From: an uncultured Sutterella sp.
Lineage (GTDB): Bacteria; Pseudomonadota; Gammaproteobacteria; Burkholderiales; Burkholderiaceae_F
Direction of reading: 5' to 3'
DNA: 6,224 nucleotides
Assembly (NCBI GenBank): GCA_900552545.1
Contig: USAL01000111.1
Location: 1 to 6,224, forward strand
Of the stretch, positions 1-4,617 are shown in pieces. The notes under the pieces were generated by a model. The model was not told where the DNA came from. It saw only the letters and a program-made list of their open reading frames with translations, and searched no databases. The position numbers and the translations under genes are program-made. The stretch's first letter is position 1. Every line of letters begins with the position of its first letter.

Positions 1-1025
1 GCAAGACCGTTCTTGTCGTGCGCATTGAGGGGCGCGTTGCGGGTCTCATTGCCGTAGCCGACGAGGTGAAGGCCGACAGCCGAGCGGCCGTCGAAACCTT
101 CAAGCGTCTCGGCATGAAGGTCTGGATGGTGACGGGCGACAATGACAAGACCGCACGCGCCGTGGCCCGGGCCGTCGGAATTGATTCGGTCGCTAGCGAA
201 GTGCTTCCCGCGGACAAGGCGCGCATCGTCCGCGAGAGACAGGACGCGGGTGAGTGCGTGCTGATGGTGGGCGACGGCATCAATGATGCTCCGGCCTTGG
301 CGCAGGCCGACGTCGGCATGGCGATCGGCGCGGGCACCGACGTTGCGCTTGACTGCGCCGACATCGTGCTCGTGAAGAACCGCTTGACCGATGCCGTGGG
401 CGCCGTCGAGCTCTCGCAGGCCGTGATGCGCAACATCAAGCAGAATCTCTTCTGGGCGTTCTTCTACAACGCGATCGGCATTCCGCTTGCCGCCGGCGTC
501 TTCTACGCCGCCTTCGGCTGGCTCCTCAACCCGATGTTTGCCGCCGCGGCGATGTCGTTGAGCTCGGTGACGGTGGTCTCGAACGCCCTGCGTCTAAGAG
601 GCTTCCGACCGGCGCTTGCCGATGCCGCAAAGGCCTCGATGCCTTGCCCGCTGCCTGCAGAGACGACCGACAAAAAAGCCGTCTGCGAGGCCTCAGTGGT
701 CCCTGCGGCATGCGCCATTGAGGCTCAGCAGAAGGAATTCAAGGAAAACGAATTTTCAACCGGCGAAGGCCAGGCGGCCGACGCCACAGTAACGACAAGG
801 AGTTCAGCTATGAACAAGGTGATTGATATCGAAGGCATGCAGTGCTCGCACTGCACGGGTTCTGTGCAGAAGAAGCTCTCGAGCATGCCCGGCGTTTCCA
901 ACGTCGAGGTGAGCCTTGAGGGCAAGTGCGCACGCGTGACGGTCGACGCCACCGTGACAGACGAGGCGCTGATGGCTGCCGTCAACGACCTCGGCTTTAC
1001 GGCCAAGGGCGTCAAGAACGCGTAA
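1..1025 (+). CDS. copA: Cu(I)-exporting P1B-type ATPase, 3' part, with a C-terminal HMA copper-binding domain
   Basis: This is the C-terminal part of a membrane ATPase that pumps Cu(I) out of the cytoplasm using ATP. The 5' end lies outside the window: the frame is open from base 3 (KTVLVV then RIEGR), and the GTG at 18 is an internal Val codon. Counting that Val as residue 1, TGDN is at 39-42 and the P-domain hinge GDGINDAP at 85-92. TM7 is about 143-166 with the FFYN pair (Y150, N151), and TM8 is about 170-190 with MSLSS (179-183). YN plus MxxSS is the Cu(I)-ATPase signature; the CPC of TM6 is upstream and not visible. The usual CopA end (SNALRLRGF) is reached near 196. A 68-residue hydrophilic linker with Cys at 210, 223 and 232 follows, then an HMA domain (266-331) with GMQCSHC (C276, C279). 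HMA domains normally sit at the N-terminus of CopA, so a C-terminal one is uncommon. The gene ends TAA TGA and converges on the minus-strand genes. Confidence 0.93.
   Translation, partial: KTVLVVRIEGRVAGLIAVADEVKADSRAAVETFKRLGMKVWMVTGDNDKTARAVARAVGIDSVASEVLPADKARIVRERQDAGECVLMVGDGINDAPALAQADVGMAIGAGTDVALDCADIVLVKNRLTDAVGAVELSQAVMRNIKQNLFWAFFYNAIGIPLAAGVFYAAFGWLLNPMFAAAAMSLSSVTVVSNALRLRGFRPALADAAKASMPCPLPAETTDKKAVCEASVVPAACAIEAQQKEFKENEFSTGEGQAADATVTTRSSAMNKVIDIEGMQCSHCTGSVQKKLSSMPGVSNVEVSLEGKCARVTVDATVTDEALMAAVNDLGFTAKGVKNA
797..812 (+). promoter_or_regulatory. Internal Shine-Dalgarno (AAGGAG) and ATG inside the copA frame
   Basis: AAGGAG at 797-802 lies 7 bases before an ATG at 810, in frame with copA and exactly at the first residue of the HMA domain (MNKVIDIEGM). 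The codons that make up the site (ACA AGG AGT TCA) are atypical for this GC-rich gene, which suggests the bases are kept for ribosome binding and not for the encoded linker residues. It is the best ribosome binding site in the window: none of the minus-strand starts examined has one as good. Whether it is used is inference. Confidence 0.55.
810..1025 (+). CDS. Possible internally initiated CopZ-like copper chaperone (71 aa), same frame as copA
   Basis: Starting at the ATG behind the internal Shine-Dalgarno gives a 71-residue protein that is a complete HMA fold and nothing else. It has a beta strand KVIDIEGM, the metal loop MQCSHC (Cys12 and Cys15 of the short form), the helix SVQKKLSSMPGV, strands around VEVSL and ARVTV, and a second helix DEALMAAVNDLGF. 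This is the normal length of the cytosolic chaperone CopZ, which hands Cu(I) to CopA. Two readings are possible: the domain exists only as a tail on the ATPase, or it is made both as a tail and as a free chaperone. Escherichia coli obtains a free chaperone from copA by programmed frameshifting of its N-terminal HMA domain, so dual output from one copA gene is established in principle. Use of this start is unproven. Confidence 0.4.
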   Translation: MNKVIDIEGMQCSHCTGSVQKKLSSMPGVSNVEVSLEGKCARVTVDATVTDEALMAAVNDLGFTAKGVKNA

Positions 1026-1048
1026 TGAACGTTTGATCGTTCGACACG

Positions 1049-1079
1049 CCCTCCAAAGGCAATGATCCTGACTGGAGGG
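1049..1079. repeat. Short inverted repeat in the copA 3' region
   Basis: CCCTCCA (1049-1055) and TGGAGGG (1073-1079) are perfect 7-bp arms around a 17-base loop, starting 23 bases after the copA stop. A smaller GAACG/CGTTC pair (1027-1031, 1038-1042) precedes it. There is no T tract, so it does not look like an intrinsic terminator by itself; an mRNA-stabilising stem or chance is possible. Confidence 0.35.
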
Positions 1080-1090
1080 GATTCGAAGCG

Positions 1091-1149
1091 GCAAAAAAAG
1101 GCCCGGCTCTTTGGGGAAACGTCATGTTCCTCGAGGCCGGCCTTTTTGC
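1091..1149. terminator. Probable bidirectional intrinsic terminator between convergent genes
   Basis: The left arm (1093-1109, seven A then GGCCCGGCTC) pairs with the right arm (1133-1147, GAGGCCGGCC then five T), with a one-base bulge on each side. The stem continues inward through GGGGAA (1113-1118) and TTCCTC (1127-1132) to a small loop near 1121-1125. The A run on one side and the T run on the other give a U tract after the stem on either strand. It sits between copA (ending 1025, +) and the repeat-protein gene (ending 1172, -), where a shared terminator is expected. Confidence 0.75.
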
Positions 1150-1171
1150 GCAGAGGGTTTTTTAGCGTCGG

Positions 1172-2104
1172 CTAGAAAAGCCTGCAGGTAGGGACGCCTG
1201 CGGCATTTCGCGTGTCGTCAAAGAAGTCCTGCGGGAAGGCGGGGCCCGCCTTGATCTTGATCGGGTCGTGATCAAGCCCTGCTGCGGGCTCGAACATCCC
1301 GTCGACATTGGCGGGATCAAGCCCGTGCATGAGCCCCGAGGGCACCGTGCGGATCGGGGTGCGGGCAAAGGTGCCCACAAAGGAGCTGCGGCGCCTGACG
1401 TTGGCAAAAAGGCGCGCAGGGATGTCGGTGAGCCCACTTTCGGCAAAGGTTCCGTTGAAGCTTCTTGCCTGTGCGGCGCCCGAAAAGAGATCCTCGGGGA
1501 CCTTGGTGAGGCTGCGACAGCGCAGGAAGGCCTGCGAGAAGTCCTCGGCCTGAAGGTTGGCGGCAAATAGTTGCCGGCCCACCGACTCGATGCCGCTTTG
1601 TGCGAGGACGCCCGCAAAGGAGACCGTGTAGATCAAGGGGAAAAAGAGCGACTCGGGCACCCCCTTTAACTCAGGCAGCCCCGCAAAAGTGTAGTCAAGG
1701 TGCGTGAGGTGCGTGTTGTGCGCAAAAAGGGCTGAGACAAGCGAATTCAAGCGCTGCGGCGGATAGTCGCGGTGCCAGATGCGCGCGTGGGTGGCAAGCG
1801 CGCCGCTTGCGTCATCCACCAACTGCGGCAGGGGCTGGAGGATTGCCGTCGTCTGCTCGGGAAGAATCAGCACGCCGCTTGGCATCGGGCCCCCGAAGTC
1901 GATCGTCATGAGCGCCAATACGGCGAGCGTGCGCAGCTCGAACACGGACAATGCCTCCGAATGACGGCGACGCTCCTCGCGGACACTGCCGTATTCCACC
2001 GCAACGGTGGCGCACCCCGGGGCGATTCTTGCGCCAGCAACGATGCGCACGCACACGACGGGCTCGCGCTTGTTGGGCGTAATTTCTAGGACTAGCTTGG
2101 TCAT
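1172..2104 (-). CDS. Repeat protein of unknown function: degenerate PKD-like domain plus six ~26-residue LF/IP repeats
   Basis: This is a 310-residue protein I cannot assign a function. Residues 1-95 form a beta-rich region that aligns with the PKD-like domain of the upstream neighbour, but the expected DWGDG reads VEYGS (36-40), so that motif is lost; RHS (47-49) matches the later RHSY. A PLPQL segment (91-95) follows. From 126 to about 277 there are six tandem units starting at 126, 153, 179, 206, 232 and 258, roughly LFAxx-x4-sF-x2-TFA-x-s-x-L-x2-IP-x2. This resembles the BspA/DUF285-like leucine-rich repeats of gut bacteria and phage proteins. The tail (278-310) is non-repetitive and ends CRLF. 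There is no signal peptide, membrane helix or sorting motif, so it may be cytosolic or exported by a leaderless route. The start follows the neighbour's stop by 29 bases, so the two are probably co-transcribed. No strong Shine-Dalgarno is seen, only a weak GGAA upstream. Confidence 0.8.
   Translation of the reverse strand: MTKLVLEITPNKREPVVCVRIVAGARIAPGCATVAVEYGSVREERRRHSEALSVFELRTLAVLALMTIDFGGPMPSGVLILPEQTTAILQPLPQLVDDASGALATHARIWHRDYPPQRLNSLVSALFAHNTHLTHLDYTFAGLPELKGVPESLFFPLIYTVSFAGVLAQSGIESVGRQLFAANLQAEDFSQAFLRCRSLTKVPEDLFSGAAQARSFNGTFAESGLTDIPARLFANVRRRSSFVGTFARTPIRTVPSGLMHGLDPANVDGMFEPAAGLDHDPIKIKAGPAFPQDFFDDTRNAAGVPTCRLF
1274..1729 (-). repeat. Tandem repeats encoding six ~26-residue units
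   Basis: The repeats are visible at protein level with a period of 26-27 residues (78-81 bases). Conserved points are LF at the unit start, an aromatic-x2-x-F core (DYTF, NGTF, VGTF) and a closing IP or VP (GVPES, KVPED, DIPAR, TVPSG). Units 4 and 5 are the most alike (SFNGTFAESG and SFVGTFARTP). The last unit is incomplete and ends in GMFEPAAG, as the last unit of the neighbouring protein ends in GMFAFCKS. At DNA level only short words are shared, so the repeat is old. Confidence 0.75.
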
Positions 2105-2133
2105 GAGTTGGGGTTCCGGGTTTTGCCGTTCAA

Positions 2134-3534
2134 TCAGGAGATGGAGAAGTAGTCAAGCGTCTTGTCGCGGGGCATGCTGCGGTACGACGCAGGCAGCCCC
2201 AGCATGCTCTTGCAGAAGGCGAACATGCCGTCAACGGCGACGTTTTTGAGGCCCTCGAGCACGTTGTCGGGTACGTTTTCAAGCTTCACGCATCCCGCAA
2301 AGGCCTGCTCGAGATTGGTGATGTGCGGGTTGTTGATGAACATCGAGGGCGGAAGTTCCACGAGCTCCCGGCGGTTTGCGGCCCACCCGCAGCAGTCGCC
2401 CCGAAGGCCGACGCTGCGCGGGTGCAGGACGGGGAGCGGCGTGAAGATCCGGCGCACGTGGGCGCCCAACTGAAACGGCCGCACGGCCTCCCTAGGCGGC
2501 GTGTGAATGCACACGCGGTAGGGTTTGACCGCCGCATAGGCGTGCTCAAGGGCGTCGACCTTGTTCCAGTCGATGCGCTCGATCTTGCCGTCGCCCCAGT
2601 CAACGAGGAGGTCGCCCTTTAACTCCAGGTCAATGGGGTAGAAAACCGCCAACTGTTCGGCTACGCCCACCATCGTGGGCATCCACTCAAAGTCAAAGCT
2701 AGGATCGGTGCTTTGCGCCTCGGGACGCACCCAGCCCATCTCCTCGCGGCGATCGGGGTCGCACCAGGAGAAGAACGTGCTCGGGGCTTCGAGAAGGAAG
2801 TTTTCCATACAGACCGGGAGGACCCCGGCCTTGAAGGGAGACTCGATCGACTCAAGCGCATGGCAGTGCGCAAAGGTCTCTTCGCAGATCGTCGATTGAT
2901 CGGCGTTCGCCAGAAACCCCGCCGGAATCTGCGTGACGGCGCTGTCGGCAAAGGTGCGCACGAGCGAGGAGCGCTTGCGGCACTCCGCAAAAAGCCGTGG
3001 GGGGACGATCGAAATTGCGCTGTGCGCAAAGGCATCGTCAAAGAACGCAAGCTGCGGATTGTTGGCAAGAAGCTCCGGGCAGATCGAAGAGAGCGTGCAC
3101 TGGCCGCTTTCGGGGTTGTCGGCAACAAGGCGCCCCAGCGTATCGGAGGCAATGAGCTGATTCTTGTCGTCGGTTTCGCCCTGCGTGAGAACCGGCAGTG
3201 ACGAGTCGATCGACACGGTCTGCGTGGGGAGGGACTTGAGGGGAAGAAAGCCGCTCGCAGACGAAATTTTCACCGTGCGCTTGCCTGTTGCGGCATAGCT
3301 GTGGCGAGATTCGACCAGCGCTTCCTTATCCGGAGAGTTGACCATTTCGGTGAGCGCCCCGTCGGAGATCGTGCAGTCGACGGCGTTCACACGTCCGTCG
3401 CCCCAGTCGATGCGAATTTCACCCACCTGATCGGCCGCAAGCTGCGGGACGGCGTAAAAGACGATCGAAATCTCGTCCTTTTCGCGGCAGATGATGGTGA
3501 GGGTGAGTTCCTGCTGGGAGTTGGTGGCGGACAT
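2134..3534 (-). CDS. Two-module repeat protein of unknown function: (PKD-like DWGDG domain + LF/IP repeats) x 2
   Basis: This is a 466-residue protein of unknown function built as an internal duplication. Module A has VFYAVPQ then IRIDWGDGR (DWGDG at 43-47) and RHSY-x-TGKRTVKI near 77-90, as in PKD-type beta sandwiches. LPVL follows, then repeats at about 155-234 (units beginning LLANNP, LFAECR, FLANAD). Module B has VFYPIDL, LLVDWGDGK (DWGDG at 312-316), EHAY (330-333), TPLPVL, then repeats at about 398-447 (MFINNP, VLEGLK, GMFAFC). Both DWGDG copies share a 14-base DNA word. An upstream in-frame ATG at 3573 would add 13 residues (HSFSSRPTR-like). I prefer 3534 because MSATNSQQELTLTI lines up with the start of the downstream paralogue; neither start has a clear Shine-Dalgarno. 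No signal peptide, membrane segment or anchor is seen. It lies 114 bases after serB and 29 before its paralogue. Confidence 0.8.
   Translation of the reverse strand: MSATNSQQELTLTIICREKDEISIVFYAVPQLAADQVGEIRIDWGDGRVNAVDCTISDGALTEMVNSPDKEALVESRHSYAATGKRTVKISSASGFLPLKSLPTQTVSIDSSLPVLTQGETDDKNQLIASDTLGRLVADNPESGQCTLSSICPELLANNPQLAFFDDAFAHSAISIVPPRLFAECRKRSSLVRTFADSAVTQIPAGFLANADQSTICEETFAHCHALESIESPFKAGVLPVCMENFLLEAPSTFFSWCDPDRREEMGWVRPEAQSTDPSFDFEWMPTMVGVAEQLAVFYPIDLELKGDLLVDWGDGKIERIDWNKVDALEHAYAAVKPYRVCIHTPPREAVRPFQLGAHVRRIFTPLPVLHPRSVGLRGDCCGWAANRRELVELPPSMFINNPHITNLEQAFAGCVKLENVPDNVLEGLKNVAVDGMFAFCKSMLGLPASYRSMPRDKTLDYFSIS
2194..2343 (-). repeat. Module B LF/IP repeats (one full and one terminal unit)
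   Basis: One full unit begins MFINNPHITNLEQAFAG and closes NVPDN. It is followed by VLEGLKNVAVDGMFAFC, which matches the terminal unit GLDPANVDGMFEP of the downstream paralogue. Module B thus has fewer units than module A or the paralogue. Confidence 0.65.
2419..2658 (-). repeat. Second PKD-like DWGDG domain (module B), copy of 3244-3471
   Basis: This stretch covers QLAVFYPIDL, LLVDWGDGKIERID, LEHAYAAVKPYRVCIH and TPLPVL. The DWGDG codons are at 2587-2601. It diverges from module A outside the landmark residues and has a shorter segment between DWGDG and the H-A-Y motif. Confidence 0.7.
2833..3072 (-). repeat. Module A tandem LF/IP repeats (three units)
   Basis: Three units of about 26 residues run LLANNPQLAFFDDAFAH, LFAECRKRSSLVRTFAD and FLANADQSTICEETFAH, closing with IVPPR, QIPAG and SIESP. 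The unit with RKRSSLVRTFAD is close to RRRSSFVGTFAR in the downstream paralogue, evidence that the two genes share an ancestor. Confidence 0.7.
3244..3471 (-). repeat. First PKD-like DWGDG domain (module A), duplicated at 2419-2658
   Basis: This stretch covers VFYAVPQ, IRIDWGDGR, RHSYAATGKRTVKI and the run toward SLPVL. The order of landmarks (VFY, then DWGDG about 15-20 residues later, then H-S-Y, then LPVL) is the same in the second copy, which supports a domain duplication inside one gene. The DWGDG codons are at 3394-3408. Confidence 0.7.
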
Positions 3535-3648
3535 GCGTGTGGGTCGTGATGAAAATGAATGCGCGTGAGGCATTCTATATGCACCGGGTGAGCGGCTCTT
3601 GAAGCTTTAGCGAGGCGCTGCCGCGGTCCGAGAAAACCTATGGACGTT

Positions 3649-4557
3649 TTACGCGAAGACTTCAGCCGTATCGGCAAACGCTTCAAGAAGGACATCAAAG
3701 CCGCAGACGTTGATCTGCATGCGGCAGTGCGGGGCAAGCACCGCCTTGGGTCGAAAGCCCACGCCAAAGCCAGCGGCGGATACCATGCCGACGTCGTTGC
3801 TGCCGTCGCCCGCGCAGATCGAGGCGGTGGGATCAAGCCCCATGGCGGCCATCGTCTCGCGCACGAAGGCGGCCTTTCCGGAGGCGTCGATGATGGTGCC
3901 GCCTTCGGGGCCCGTTACGTCGCCCGTAAAGCGTCCGTCGGCAATGCCGATGACGTTGGAGTGCGTGCCCGTCATATTGAGTTTGCGGCGCACGACTTCG
4001 GTGAGGATCGTAAAGCCCGAGCTCACGACGTAAGTTGCAAGGCCCGCGGCGTTAAGCCGCCCGATCATCGTCTCAACGCCCGGGTTGAGCTTCAAGTCCG
4101 CAGTGAGGTCGGAGACGCACTCGGCCGAAAGGCCCTTTAAGAGCGCTACGCGCGCCCGGAGGCTAGCCGCATAGTCCTTGATTTCGCCTGTCATCGCCTT
4201 GTGGGTGATCTCGGCGCACGCCTCGCCCAGGCCCAGCATGCGGGCCATTTCATCCAGCGTTTCGTTCGCAACGAGCGTGGAGTCCATGTCAAAGAAGGCG
4301 GCTTTGAATTGCGAGAGCTTGAGATCGTGGCTCACGAGCGCCGCATCAAGCCCCGCGGCATTGGCGCGCTTGATGAGCTCGGGCATTGCAAGCGCCGCGC
4401 CGTTAATGCCGACCAAGCGCACCGAGCGGCGGCCGGTGAGAACGTCTGCTGCGGCAATGCGGCTTTTCTCAGCCGAGAGGAAGCTCTCGGCAGGGGCCAG
4501 AGCTGTGGCGTCTGGTGCGACGAAGACAAGATCAAGCTGGTTTTCTGAGGTGGCCAT
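3649..4557 (-). CDS. serB: Phosphoserine phosphatase
   Basis: SerB removes phosphate from O-phospho-L-serine, the last step of serine synthesis, in the cytoplasm with Mg2+. The 302 residues hold a HAD-family phosphatase core. Motif I is FFDMDST at 88-94, with D90 the nucleophile and D92 the general acid/base. E99 lies in ANETLDE at the substrate pocket. Motif II is VSSGF (178-182), motif III K228 (SGK), and motif IV GDGSND (250-255) for Mg2+ binding. The cap helices lie between about 100 and 160. Residues 1-85 are a divergent N-terminal domain in the place of the ACT-like region of longer SerB proteins; this length is normal for beta-proteobacterial SerB. The start at 4557 is the only sensible Met before the core, and no good Shine-Dalgarno precedes it. 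It follows mfd by 60 bases on the same strand, so an mfd-serB transcript is likely. Confidence 0.95.
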   Translation of the reverse strand: MATSENQLDLVFVAPDATALAPAESFLSAEKSRIAAADVLTGRRSVRLVGINGAALAMPELIKRANAAGLDAALVSHDLKLSQFKAAFFDMDSTLVANETLDEMARMLGLGEACAEITHKAMTGEIKDYAASLRARVALLKGLSAECVSDLTADLKLNPGVETMIGRLNAAGLATYVVSSGFTILTEVVRRKLNMTGTHSNVIGIADGRFTGDVTGPEGGTIIDASGKAAFVRETMAAMGLDPTASICAGDGSNDVGMVSAAGFGVGFRPKAVLAPHCRMQINVCGFDVLLEAFADTAEVFA

Positions 4558-4617
4558 GGTGTTTGGGTCTCACTAAAAGGTTTCAAATGCGATTCTGGAG
4601 TGCCTTCGGACGATCCT

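Noticed and set aside
18..20. GTG at 18 as the start of the copA gene
   Set aside because: The frame is open to the window edge, and the residues before it (KTVLVV) fit the CopA P-domain/N-domain junction, so the gene is cut by the window.
672..678. A6G run in the copA linker as a possible frameshift site, by analogy with E. coli copA
   Set aside because: The phase is AAA AAA G, not A AAA AAG, so it is not a good slippery heptamer. A -1 shift would stop at 719 and only drop the HMA tail. No supporting stem was identified.
503..1094. Minus-strand frames opposite the copA 3' end (503-718, 725-1015, 804-1094)
   Set aside because: They are antisense to conserved CopA and HMA residues and have no domain features or ribosome binding sites.
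1268..1570. 100-aa plus-strand frame opposite the repeat-protein gene, with others at 1772-2089, 2323-2622 and 2713-3201
   Set aside because: They are antisense to a frame with a clear 26-residue repeat pattern, have skewed composition and show no recognisable domain. They are shadows.
4558..4617. Terminator or promoter between mfd and serB
   Set aside because: There are only 60 bases, with a loose AAAGG/CCTTT pairing over a ~38-base loop and no convincing -35/-10 pair. Co-transcription is the simpler reading.
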